A stretch of DNA of 64,000 bases from Excoecaria cochinchinensis (lineage: Eukaryota > Streptophyta > Magnoliopsida > Malpighiales > Euphorbiaceae): NCBI GenBank assembly GCA_947683425.1, contig CANTUQ010000109.1, positions 23,501 to 87,500 of the forward strand, read 5' to 3'. The translations under genes and the position numbers were made by a program. Positions 23,605 through 35,036 of this stretch are shown in pieces; the stretch's first letter is position 1, and the number at the start of each line of letters is the position of its first letter. The notes below the pieces were generated by a model. The model saw only the letters and a program-made list of their open reading frames with translations, was not told where the DNA came from and made no database searches.

Positions 23605-24055
23605 TTTGAGAGAGGCTAGGGATTTTTCTTGATGAGGGGAAAATAACAACAAGAGAAAAGAGTAAGTGAGAAATAAATAATAAACTTGAGACCAGATACT
23701 TACAGTAAACGGAAGTTGAAAAGACGTGATGGACATCGTGCTCAGATAAACAACTCCTATAGGGAAACTGCATTTTTGCAGTTATCGAGAGGCTGGAAGA
23801 GAGGGATTTTGAGCAAAAATACCAAAGTACCCTTTGAATTTCAAATAGCTTTAACTTTTTATAGATCAAAAGGTCTTTGTATCCTACTTTGTTCACTGCA
23901 ATACTCAAGCTATCAGATCATCTTAAATAACTGTCAGAGAGATCAAAATCATATCTTTAAACATAAAGAAAACTGTATTTTTGAGCAATGTTGATAATGA
24001 TTAAAACAGTTTCTTTATTTAGAAATAAGTCCAGAAAACGTACCTTAACAGATTT

Positions 24056-24343
24056 TTAAGATACAAATATACCCATACCTAGTTTCCTTCTTAGTTGACA
24101 AAATCGATCATCCTTGAGAGGCTTTGTAAAAATATCATCTATCTGGCTTTCAATAGGAATGAATTCTAACAGAATATCACCTCTTTGCACATGATCACGA
24201 ATAAAATGATGCCTTATTTCGATGTGCTTCGTTTTAGAGTGCAAAATAGGATTCTTTGTCAAATTTATAGCACTTGTGGTGTCACAAAATATTGGAATGT
24301 TGTCAAATTCTATCCCATAATCTTTTAATTGCTGTCTTATCCA
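24056..24343 (-). pseudogene. Sirevirus copy 2 pol, C-terminal RNase H end
   Basis: The minus-strand translation IRQQLKDYGIEFDNIPIFCD to FCQLRRKLGMGIFVS matches the end of copy 1 pol. The frame is cut at 24343 by the LINE insertion. The missing N-terminal part continues at 36533. The 17-bp target duplication 24327-24343 recurs at 36533-36549. Confidence 0.9.
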
Positions 24344-25124
24344 GCTTATGTAGAGGCAAACTTCAACAAAATATCTGGACCATCTTGCTCTCTGCCATCG
24401 TTTGGACAATCTAGCTTAAAAGAAATGCAAGGATTTTCTCAGGTCGAAACACCTCTCAAAGGAGCAAGTATTTCATTTGATTCTTGCTCGAGCTAATTTC
24501 TGGATTAAATCCAACAGCTCTCTAAATTTTTTTAATCATCAGCCTCTTATATTAGCAGTGGATGGTATCAAAGCTCTCTACTTTCGAAAGCCAGTAAACC
24601 CATCTCCATGCTGGTCCCCTCCGCCTTCATCAACTTTGAAATGGAACACGGATGGTTCATCTCGAGGGAAGCCGGGCCCTTCTGGTGCTTGTGGGGTGTT
24701 GCGAAATTCAGAAGGTTTTTTCATATGTATTTTCTCTTGCAAACTAGGCATTATGGACTCCAATGAAGCGGAATTACGAGCTGTAGACAAAGCACTGTCC
24801 TTTTCTCTGGATTATCTTCTAAAGAAGAAGTTGGCTGTTGTGTTTGAATTAGATTCTAGCACTGTGGTCTCCTGGCTATCCAATCCTAACGAGGCTAGAC
24901 CTTGGAAATTCGCTGCTATTTTTAATAGTATTGAGAATAATTTATCTCTGCTATATTCATTCACCTTTATTCAGAGGCCGAGATCTTGTAATTTTGTTGC
25001 TGATGCTTTAGCAAAACAGGGTGTTTCAAGGGAGCAGGATTTAATTGCATGGATGTAGTGGCGGGTAGCTGAAGTTTCTTTGGGTGGCACAGTGCTGGAA
25101 GGGAAAGTTACAATAAACAGTGAG
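24344..25124 (+). mobile_element. 5'-truncated L1-type LINE, left part
   Basis: The LINE is flanked by the 17-bp duplication AATTGCTGTCTTATCCA (24327-24343 and 36533-36549). It ends in poly(A) at 36522-36534 and begins without the 5' half, as expected for an incompletely reverse-transcribed L1. The Tat-like element splits its 3' untranslated part at 25124. Without that insert the LINE is about 1.2 kb. Confidence 0.9.
24477..25058 (+). pseudogene. LINE RNase H domain (C-terminus of ORF2)
   Basis: The frame encodes a complete plant L1 RNase H domain (RVT_3 type). LKWNTDGSSRGKPGPSGACG carries the first catalytic Asp, SNEAELRAVDKALS the Glu, VFELDSSTVVSWL the next Asp, and SCNFVADALAKQG the last Asp. 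All four expected acidic residues are present. Upstream, near 24400-24476, a second frame shows the end of the zinc-finger reverse transcriptase part (WLKRNARIF-like) with stops. The true protein started far upstream of the truncation point, so the methionine at 24477 is not a real start. The domain would degrade the RNA strand during target-primed reverse transcription. Confidence 0.85.
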
Positions 25125-25895
25125 TGTAGACACTGGGTTCTGAGTCAGATTTTGATGGCAGTTTTGGGTTCTTGATAAATTCCTCCAAACAAAAAAAATA
25201 ATAATAAATACATAAAATGTGTAGGTAATTTTTAAAAATAAAAAAAAATTAAAAAAAAAATAGGATTAGTTTAATTTAATTAGATAAGTTAAAAATTAAT
25301 TATTTAGTTAATTAGTCAATATTATTAGTTAATTAATTAGTTATAGTTAATTAGTTAATATTTTAGAATAATTAAAATTGAAAAAAAGAGAAAATAAGTA
25401 TAAGGTTTAATTAGATAAAAATATAGAGTATTTAATTAGTAGAGTGTTTAATTAATTAGAATACATGTGATAATTTAAATAGTTTAATTAGTAAAGTGTG
25501 TAATTATTTAAGTAAATTAAATTAATTAAAAAGTAAGAAAAGATGGAGGAAATTATTAGGTTAACCCTAATTCTAGGGTATAAAAAGAATATGATGAGGA
25601 GATGAAAAAGGGGCTCTCGGATGAGGAAAAAAAAAGACACAGTGAAAAAAATAGGAAGAGAAAGAAAAGAAAAGAGTAGAAAGGAGAAGAGAGAGAGGAC
25701 GAAAAATAAAAGAGAGAAAGAAAATAAAGAGAAAGGAGGGACCATGGCACAGTGAAAGGGAAAAGAAACTAAGGAAAATCAAAAGGAAAGAAAAGGGAAT
25801 TGAAAAAGAAGAAAACAGTGGAAAACAAAAGCAAAAACAAAGTGAAAACAAAATAAAAGAGGGCAAAACGAAAAGAAAGAGAAGCAAATAAAAGA

Positions 25896-26250
25896 GAGGA
25901 GGAGCAGACCACCCAAGCAGGGACGACGCCGGAGCAAGGGGAAAAGAAGAAGGAAAAGAGGGGGGAAGGCGTGACCGCCGGCGACCAGCCACAGCGGCTC
26001 TCCGGCTCACGCGCCACTCCGGCGCAACCACCACACCGAGCCGCGCCTGGTCGTAGCCACCGCTCCTCCACCGGACACCGGTAGCCGGCGCGTGAGGGAG
26101 AGAAGGACAGACCGGTTTTCGCGTTTTCCGGATTCCTCCGCCGTCTGATCGGCGCGTGGTCCACTCCGGCGAGATCCCGGTGACTCGATCTATCCGTCGG
26201 TACCGGAGGTGTCAACCACCTCCCCTCCGGCGAGGCTCCGGTGAGGTAAA
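25896..26250 (+). other. GC-rich island in the LTR
   Basis: This CpG-rich block (GCCGGCG, CTCCGGCG, CCGGTGAG words) of about 350 bp lies between AT-rich DNA and ends CCGGTGAGGTAAAC, which reads like a splice donor (GT at 26246). It is repeated at about 33891-34245 in the other LTR. It may be the transcribed 5' leader of the element RNA. ORFs in it on the minus strand look like chance. Confidence 0.6.
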
Positions 26251-26269
26251 CCTCCTTCCTTCTTTTTAT

Positions 26270-26325
26270 ATTTATATTATTATTATTATTATTATTATCA
26301 TTATTATTATTATTATTAATATTAA

Positions 26326-26374
<49 letters not shown>

Positions 26375-26908
26375 TTCTGTTTTATATATATATATATATT
26401 ATTATTGTTAAATAATTAGTTAATAAATATAAATGTTAATATTATTATTAATATTTTGATTATTATTTAATTTCTGTTTTATTATATTATTATTGTTTAT
26501 TTAGTGTTTATTTATTTTTCTGTTTTTTTACTTTTATTGCTATTATCATTGTTTAAGTAACTATTGTTATTATTATTATGTATATTGCTTATTATATTAT
26601 TGTTATATTGCTATTATTATTGTTGTTGTGTTGATTATCATCATTATTTATTATATTGTTAATTTACTGTTATTATTATTATTATGTTTATTTACTATTT
26701 AATATTCTGTTTTTATTATTAATTTCATCATTGTTTGATTTATTATTATTAACGTATGTGCCTAGTTAGCATTATTATTATTAATTACTATTATTATTAT
26801 TTATTTGTTATTAATATTATTTACTTGATGTTTAGTTTACATTACCTGCAATTAGTATTATTGTATTGTGGCATTATTATTACTCTTTTAATATCATTAT
26901 TTATTTTA

Positions 26909-26950
<42 letters not shown>

Positions 26951-26968
26951 TAATGTTAATTTTTATTG

Positions 26969-27039
<71 letters not shown>

Positions 27040-27170
27040 TTACCTATCTATTATTATCATTTTATGTTTATTTATTATTTATTATTATTATCATTTTATG
27101 GTATTATTATTAACATCATTATTTTTATTGGTATTGATCATTATAATTGCCATTTGTGTTTTTATATTCA
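26270..27170. repeat. (TTA)n/(ATT)n-rich microsatellite region, 5' LTR
   Basis: Long perfect ATT/TTA runs lie at about 26275-26375, 26905-26950 and 26970-27040, joined by degenerate TTATTATTG-like sequence. They create long polyisoleucine or polyleucine chance ORFs. Run lengths differ from the 3' LTR copy. Confidence 0.95.
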
Positions 27171-28095
27171 TTAATTCTCTATTTATTTAATTCAATTATT
27201 TATTTATTCATTATTAACCAATATTAATTTTATGTCATGATTGTAACCACGAGCGGCACATGGCTCGTCTAAGGAGCACGGTCGAGGTGAGTAGATCAGG
27301 ATTTATTTATTATTATGAAATATGTAATTATTATTTTATTTTGTTTTATTTACTAATGATCTGTAATAATAAAGGATTTTTGATCGCGTTTAAAAAGAAC
27401 CACCACACAAATGTTTTCTACTAAATGGGATTTTTATTAATAAAACTGGACCAATGTCCACGTTTTCACCCCAAACCAAAAGATTTAAACCGAATCGAGA
27501 ATTTTATACCTTTTTTATAAATCAAAGTAATTGGGAACCAATGTTCCCGTTTAAGTGAATAACCCGATTTATGCATGCTTACATTTTAATTTCTTTTACG
27601 CATATATTTATTTACTTTAAGCAAGTTTTAGTTATTTTTATTTATTTGGGGGATTGTTCTGTCCCACTTTATTTATTTTATAATTTTTTATTGCTTTATT
27701 TAATTGCTTTCTTATGTGATTGTAATGCGCTTTAATTTATTGCATAACTCGTGTGAGAAGAGAGATAAAATAATTGATCCTAAAAATCCTTTCGCATAAT
27801 ATTAACCAAATGTATGAATAAGAGTGAGGTCCCGAACTCTCTCTGGTTTTTGGCCTCATAAGGTTAGAATTCATTTTCCGACGTTTTATCGGGTGGCGGC
27901 TCCGTGATCCTGCCTTATGATAACCCAATAGACGCTCTCGTAAGTTGATTGCCAACAATGGATTTGGATATATTCTTGTCCATTGCGAAGTGACAAGCTT
28001 TCACGAGCTTTAACGAACCTCCATCCGACCTCGGGTCCTAAAAGCGGACTCCCGAGGGCCATCCGGATCGCGAGCGGGGTTCGGGCGCGTCACAG

Positions 28096-28113
28096 TGGCG
28101 ACTCCACTGGGGA
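28096..28113 (+). other. primer binding site of the Tat-like element
   Basis: TGGCGACTCCACTGGGGA begins one base after the LTR end CACA. Sites of this form (TGGCGACTC...GGGGA) are typical of Tat-lineage elements such as Ogre and Retand, and are usually assigned to Arg tRNA. Confidence 0.8.
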
Positions 28114-29180
28114 TATCATGAGACTCTGCTCCGAAAGTACTTTTGGTTAATATAATGTAAATAGGTTTAAGATCAAGAAATTTTATCTCTTTTTCGAGAA
28201 ATTTGCATTGCATTCATGCTAGAGCCTTAGAATTATGTTAGTTGGTCCCCATTTTGCCCCGGTGCGTTCCTAAAACACGACCCTACTTTCACTCATTGTA
28301 GGGAAGTGCTCGGGATAATCACCAGCCCAAGTCTCGTACCATTGTGGTATATAAAATGGTGACCCGATCGGTCGTTACGCTCGTGATGAGCTAGACCCGT
28401 CGGCAGGGATCATGCTTGGGTAGCCCTAAAGTAACACCACCTTTTGACCGAAGCCCATGTAATAGCAATAGAAACCTCCACTAGGTGACATGTACCATAA
28501 TATCGTGCTTGCTATTTGGGCCGTCATATATTGAACAAAATCAATTGAATCAGATGGTTTTTTTTCAAAGGCTTTCATGCCCCGGTGGGTCCATCTTGAT
28601 TTAATTGAATTGTTTAAATATGTAATGGCCAAACATCCATGTGCATGTGCTTTAAAGTAAGAGTTATTATGTTGCCGATTTTTCACCGTGCACTATATGC
28701 GGCCATTGGGTTCCCTATTAACCATTGGATAAAGCTCACCTATAAAAGAGACCGCAGGACCCCGTGTGTGGGAGAAATAAAGTTGGAAGGATATGGCTGC
28801 TTGCATGTGACTGTGAATGTTGCACAACATGCACATACATTACATGTCATTCATGTAAAAAAAAAAATCAATCAAAAAAATAAATATAAAAAATAAAAAA
28901 GTAAATAAAAAAAAATACATTTCATATTGTGTATATATCCTTTTGCCTACATATTATTTTTCATGTGCATATACCATCATGTATATAACCTTTTCATGCA
29001 TTACATCGCATAATTGCAATTTATTGATTTTTTCACTCCATCTGTATAATTCACGATCATGCATTGTATATTGACATACACGCATCATTCTAACAATTTA
29101 AATTTTCAGCCATCATAGATTCATTTAAGTGGATTAGAGGCCCTGACGGTCGATTAGTAAGGACAGATTCGCCCTTTGGA
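28114..29180 (+). other. leader of the Tat-like element
   Basis: This is noncoding sequence between the primer binding site and the gag remnant. It has a C/G-mixed part to about 28800, an A-rich run (28858-28915) and AT-rich sequence to 29180. I see no gene. Confidence 0.5.
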
Positions 29181-29830
29181 TTGCTGGAATTAGTGCTTGA
29201 TTGGGATCTTGAGCCACTCTCAACATCTAATGCATCATCCCCAATGGCGGACGAAACTGAAAACTTAACCACTCAAGACCTTGCCCGGAGGGTGGATGAA
29301 TTCGAACAGCGAATGTTAAATATGATGGGCATTATGGCCGAAAGAATTGCTCATCCCCCTGTTGTACAAGCACCTCCTGTTCCACAACCACCTGTTGATC
29401 CACAACAACCAATAGCCCATGCTGGGGGCAAGCCGAACCACCTACTGGTGGAGAGGCTCTTTTCATTGGTAATGCTCGTTAACCCATTAATGAGCATGGA
29501 GCTGCGACACTTATTAAGCAAAGAAGGGAAAAGATTCCCAATCCCAATGATGATTCTGTGATGGAGGAGAAAAATGAAGAGCCAATAGTCTATCAAGCTG
29601 TGAGAGGTAGAGCACCCAGGATAGAAAAAGAGGCTTCAAAAAGGGAAAATTACATCCATTGTCGGCTAAGCCTACCTTAAACCAAGGGGAAGCTATTCAT
29701 AGAATGGAGCAATTTTGTGCTTTCCACCAACATTGGCCAGTTAGCGGATCAATGCCAAATTCTGAGGGACTGAATTCAAGATCTGATCAACAATAAAGAA
29801 ATTGCTGACCCAGAGAAGAAGGGAAAATAG
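29181..29830 (+). pseudogene. gag remnant of the Tat-like element
   Basis: From about 29245 (MADETENLTTQDLARRVDEF) the frame gives a short coiled-coil-like segment (LARRVDEFEQRMLNMMGIMA), then a Pro-rich linker (PPVPQPPVDPQQP). After a frameshift near 29450-29500 other frames show RGRAPRIEKEASKRENY. From about 29706, FCAFHQHWP and then SRSDQQ or IQDLINNKEIADPEK in different frames match the pattern of the Tat Gag C-terminus (FC-FH-GH-C-LK--IQ-LI). The cysteine/histidine knuckle is degraded. The fragment cannot make a working capsid. Confidence 0.55.
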
Positions 29831-31795
29831 AAGCTAATGACAGATGAACAATATTTTTGCGTATTTGTATATTATTTCTAATGATTTCATTTCTTATGAT
29901 CATGATACATTCATTCATTTTGACATTAATTCAATTAATACTACTGAATTTAATCTTGGAACTTTGAAAAATTCAAAGAAAATCTTGATGGCATCTGATA
30001 TAACTCCTAAAGAGAGAGAGAAAGTCAGAGAGAAAATAAAAATAAGAAAGAAAAAACTAGTTGCAATTAGAAGATTGGATTAAAACTCACTAAGAGCACT
30101 AGAACTTTTCTGATTACCCGTCGAAGCGATCTCTGGATAAGACAGAACCTGGAAAATGATTTAGGCACTATTTCTTTGTATAGCTCTCTAAATGACTATT
30201 TCCTACCCTTGTTCTGCAATCGCTTGCTAGCCCATTGAGCCTTTATGCAGGTATGCTGAATGCGTACCAATTTTGTTGTTACACACATTAAAACTACCCC
30301 CTCGCCTAAAATGATTTTGGCTTCCCCTTAAAAGAGTGGCCGCTCTAAAACTGATGTATGTACATTTGAACAATTCTTTGGACTATTAAAAAATTATTAT
30401 CTTGATAAGGGCAAGTTCAGACTTTGAAAAGAGGGTTTAGTCATGCATGAAAGGCATGAGCTCCAAAAAAAAAAAAGAGAAGCGAAAGCAAAAAGAAGAA
30501 AAAGAAAATGAAAAATGAAAAATCCAAAAAGAAAAAAATGAATGAAAAATGAAAGAAAAAGAAGCAAAGAAAAAAGGAAAAAAGGAAGAATAAAAAAGAG
30601 AGCTCAAAATGGTAACCAATTGACTAGTTTTAATGATTACCCTTTTTGTTTTGATCTCAAGGTGCTAAAATGTTATCGAGCCCAAATTTAAGAATACTTT
30701 TGAGCCGAGAACGGTTTATCCATCAGTCGAGTGAATATCGCGGCCATTTTTCTCTAGCGACCTGATCTTTCTTTGACAGCCATCTACCCAAGCCTAACAT
30801 TACAACCAAAGTAAGACCTTTTGATTTTGGGTTTAGTATTATCCAATTAGCGGAGATGACCTTTTAATAAGGTTTGGTACGTAAGAAGAGGCCTATGGTG
30901 TTTCTTGAGCTTCAAGCGAGAAGCCATGAGTGCATTCATGCATTCGAGTTAAGTTTCGTCTCCAACATTGCTTCTAGAATTTGCATTCAAAAGATTAAAT
31001 GAGAGCAGAGAGAAAATATTCAATCATGAGAATCAAAAAGAGAGCTGATTGATAACAGGAGTTTGATGCTTTCAAGATCCATCCCGAGATTGGACGAGGT
31101 TTTGTATCTTGAGATTAATGCCAAATAATGATCATATATTATGAAATCAAATTGAAATATGTGCATTTATGCAATGGTATTGATGCAACCAGAATAGTTC
31201 ATCTGATGTACAAAAAAAAGAGAAAAAAAAAAGAAAAATAAATAAAAAAAAAGAAAAAAGGCCGTTAGAGATGAAAACCGTAATTGGCGCTCTAAGCAAA
31301 AGTTAGGCCAAAGGACAGGGAGAAAACCTGAAAATAGGCAGTCTGTCCTAAAAAAAAAAAAAAAAGAAGAAAAAAAAGCCGCTGGATTGGATTGGATTCC
31401 ATTCCAGGCAAAAATAAGGCACAGGGTCATGTGAAAATCCGAAAGGACGCATTTCCCGCCAAGAAAAGCTAGTGTGAAAATCCACAAGGGACGCACTACC
31501 TTAAAATAATGACTACAGGTTTCAGACGAGAACCTCATGATCCCCAAAGAGCATGAAATTCAAAGGCAATTCTAGAAGGCACTGATCTTACTACAAATTA
31601 CAATCAAATCGGCTGTGGCCTCCAACCCACTTAGACGAATTTTTTATACTGCATTGCTGCATATACATGCATACACATGCATGCTCACAACTTTTCCTGC
31701 ATATTTGCCTTTCTAAGTCTTACAGAAAAAGAGACTCGAATACGGACACCGGCAAAATTCGAGTGGCGACATCATTCCAAGCATCAATCAAGACA
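29831..31795 (+). other. noncoding internal region of the Tat-like element
   Basis: No polymerase or integrase domain is visible in any frame. 30064-30990 is homologous to 1-1070. 30455-30605 and 31208-31262 are purine/A-rich. 31260-31510 contains imperfect repeats (AAAATCCGAAAGGACGCA and AAAATCCACAAGGGACGCA). This is where pol would be in an autonomous relative. Confidence 0.6.
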
Positions 31796-31799
31796 ATCA

Positions 31800-32990
31800 A
31801 AAATCTCAAAGTCCTCTGAGGAGGCAAAATCCTAAATCCCAAAGTCCTCTGAGGAGGCGAAAATCTTTAAGTCATCTGAGGAGGCGAAAATCTCAAAGTC
31901 CTATGAGGAGGCAAAATCCTAATTCTCCAAGTCCTCTGAGGAGGCAAAATCTCAAGTCCTCTGATGAGGCAAAACCCTAATTCTCAAAGTCCTCTGAGGA
32001 GGCAAAATCCCAAAGTCCTCTAAGGAGGCAAAATCTCAAAGTCCTCTGAGGAGGCAAAATCCCAAAGTCCTCTAAGGAGGCAAAATCTCAAAGTCCTCTG
32101 AGGAGGCAAAATCCCAAAGTCCTCTGAGGAGGCGAAAATCTTTAAGTCCTCCGAGGAGGCAAATTCTCCAAGTCCTCTGAGGAGGCAAAATCTCAAAGTC
32201 CTCCGAGGAGGCAAATTCTCCAAGTCCTCTGAGGAGGCAAAATCTCAAGTCCTCTGAGAAGGCAAATTCTCAAAGTCCTCTGAGGAGGCAAAATCTCAAA
32301 GTCCTCTGAAGAGGCAAAATCTTAAAGTCCTCTGAGGAGGCAAAATCTCAAGTCCTCTGAGGAGGCAAATTCTCAAAGTCCTCTGAGGAGGCAAAATCTC
32401 AAAGTCCTCTGAAGAGGCAAAATCCTAAAGTCCTCTGAGGAGGCAAAATCTCGAAATCCTCTGAGGAGGCAGAATCTCGAAGTCCTCTGAGGAGGCAAAA
32501 TCTCGAAGTCCTCTGAGGAGACAAAACCTCAAAGTCCTCTGAGGAGGCAAAACCTTAAAGTCCTCTGAGGAGGTAAATTCTCCAAGTCCTCTGAGGAGGC
32601 AGAATCTCGAAGTCTTCTGAGGAGGCAAAACCTCAAAGTCCTCTGAGGAGGCAAAATCTCGAAGTCCTCTGAGGATGCAAATTCTCCAAGTCCTCTGAGG
32701 AGGCAGAATCTCGAAGTCCTCTGAGGAGGCAAAATCTCAAGTCCTCTGAGGAGGCAAAATCTCAAAGTCCTCTGAGGAGGCAAAATCTCAAAGTCCTCTG
32801 AGGAGGCAAAATCTCGAAGTCCTCTGAGGAGGCAAAAGCCCAAAGTCGTCTGAGGAGGCAAAAGCCCAAAGTCCTCTGAGGAGGCAAATTCTCCAAGTCC
32901 TCTGAGGAGGCAAAATCTCAAAACCCTCTGAGGAGGCAAAACCTTTAAGCCCTCTGAGGAGGCAAATCTCGAAACCCTCTGATAAGGCAT
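31800..32990 (+). repeat. about 45-copy 26-bp tandem repeat (AAAGTCCTCTGAGGAGGCAAAATCTC)
   Basis: Units of about 24-28 bp run nearly without interruption. The core GTCCTCTGAGGAGGC is strongly conserved, while the A-rich spacer varies (AAAATCTCA, AAATTCTCC, AAAACCTCA). The core contains the near-palindrome CCTCTGAGG. It lies just upstream of the polypurine tract. Because 26 is not a multiple of 3, three frames cycle, which gives spurious minus-strand ORFs with a 26-residue repeat. Confidence 0.95.
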
Positions 32991-33104
32991 CTCTTTATCC
33001 AACTCTCGGCAAGAAGGCAAGGTTTCAGCCACAGGTATGTAATCCTCTCTCTCTTCCTCTTTAAATTTTGCCTCACCTAGGTGTCTAGCCACTAGTTTCT
33101 CCAA

Positions 33105-33117
33105 AATTGGGGGCAAC
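33105..33117 (+). other. polypurine tract of the Tat-like element
   Basis: AATTGGGGGCAAC directly precedes the 3' LTR start TGTAGAC. It is the expected plus-strand primer site. Confidence 0.8.
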
Positions 33118-34269
33118 TGTAGACACTGGGTTCTGAGTCAGATTTTGATGTCAGTTTTGGGTTCTTGATAAATTCCTCCAAACAAAAAAAATAATAATAA
33201 ATACATAAAATGTGTAGGTAATTTTTAAAAATAAAAAAAAATTAAAAAAAAAATAGGATTAGTTTAATTTAATTAGATAAGTTAAAAATTAATTATTTAG
33301 TTAATTAGTCAATATTATTAGTTAATTAATTAGTTATAGTTAATTAGTTAATATTTTAGAATAATTAAAATTGAAAAAAAGAGAAAATAAGTATAAGGTT
33401 TAATTAGATAAAAATATAGAGTATTTAATTAGTAGAGTGTTTAATTAATTAGAATACATGTGATAATTTAAATAGTTTAATTAGTAAAGTGTGTAATTAT
33501 TTAAGTAAATTAAATTAATTAAAAAGTAAGAAAAGATGGAGGAAATTATTAGGTTAACCCTAATTCTAGGGTATAAAAAGAATATGATGAGGAGATGAAA
33601 AAGGGGCTCTCGGATGAGGAAAAAAAAAAGACACAGTGAAAAAAAATAGGAAGAGAAAGAAAAGAAAAGAGTAGAAAGGAGAAGAGAGAGAGGACGAAAA
33701 ATAAAAGAGAGAAAGAAAATAAAGAGAAAGGAGGGACCATGGCACAGTGAAAGGGAAAAGAAACTAAGGAAAATCAAAAGGAAAGAAAAGGGAATTGAAA
33801 AAGAAGAAAACAGTGGAAAACAAAAGCAAAAACAAAGTGAAAACAAAATAAAAGAGGGCAAAACGAAAAGAAAGAGAAGCAAATAAAAGAGAGGAGGAGC
33901 AGACCACCCAAGCGGGGACGACGCCGGAGCAAGGGGAAAAGAAGAAGGAAAAGAGGGGGGAAGGCGTGACCGCCGGCGACCAGCCACAGCGGCTCTCCGG
34001 CTCACGCGCCACTCCGGCGCAACCACCACACCGAGCCGCGCCTGGTCGTAGCCACCGCTCCTCCACCGGACACCGGTAGCCGGCGCGTGAGGGAGAGAAG
34101 GACAGACCGGTTTTCGCGTTTTCCGGATTCCTCCGCCGTCTGATCGGCGCGTGGTCCACTCCGGCGAGATCCCGGTGACTCGATCTATCCGTCGGTACCG
34201 GAGGTGTCAACCACCTCCCCTCCGGCGAGGCTCCGGTGAGGTAAACCTCCTTCCTTCTTTTTATATTTA

Positions 34270-34302
<33 letters not shown>

Positions 34303-34329
34303 CATTATTATTATTATTATTAATATTAA

Positions 34330-34387
<58 letters not shown>

Positions 34388-34923
34388 TTCTGTTTTATAT
34401 ATATATATATATATTATTATTGTTAAATAATTAGTTAATAAATATAAATGTTAATATTATTATTAATATTTTGATTATTATTTAATTTCTGTTTTATTAT
34501 ATTATTATTGTTTATTTAGTGTTTATTTATTTTTCTGTTTTTTTACTTTTATTGCTATTATCATTGTTTAAGTAACTATTGTTATTATTATTATGTATAT
34601 TGCTTATTATATTATTGTTATATTGCTATTATTATTGTTGTTGTGTTGATTATCATCATTATTTATTATATTGTTAATTTACTGTTATTATTATTATTAT
34701 GTTTATTTACTATTTAATATTCTGTTTTTATTATTAATTTCATCATTGTTTGATTTATTATTATTAACGTATGTGCCTAGTTAGCATTATTATTATTAAT
34801 TACTATTATTATTATTTATTTGTTATTAATATTATTTACTTGATGTTTAGTTTACATTACCTGCAATTAGTATTATTGTATTGTGGCATTATTATTACTC
34901 TTTTAATATCATTATTTATTTTA

Positions 34924-34974
<51 letters not shown>

Positions 34975-34992
34975 TAATGTTAATTTTTATTG

Positions 34993-35036
<44 letters not shown>

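Larger units (their letters stand above)
25125..28094 (+). mobile_element. 5' LTR of the Tat-like element
   Basis: It runs TGTAGACACTGGG...GCGCGTCACA, 2970 bp. It contains an AT-rich start, a purine-rich block (25590-25900), a GC island (25896-26250), a long (TTA)n-rich stretch (26270-27170) and a mixed 3' end. It matches the 3' LTR, with about ten substitutions and several length changes in simple repeats by eye. Most substitutions lie in the last 300 bp. Confidence 0.9.

Noticed and set aside
25573..26215. Phe/Ser-rich and Arg/Pro-rich minus-strand ORFs, repeated at 33481-34210
   Set aside because: They read the purine-rich block and GC island of the LTR backwards. The identical copy in the other LTR comes from LTR duplication and gives no evidence of selection.
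26156..27174. Polyisoleucine/polyleucine/polytyrosine ORFs here and at 34151-35187
   Set aside because: They are translations of the (TTA)n microsatellites in the LTRs.
32529..33116. 195-codon minus-strand ORF with a repeating pattern (ASSEDFEILPPQRTLRFCLLRGL)
   Set aside because: It is the translation of the 26-bp DNA tandem repeat. The 26-residue periodicity follows from three DNA units, and there is no start context or related protein.
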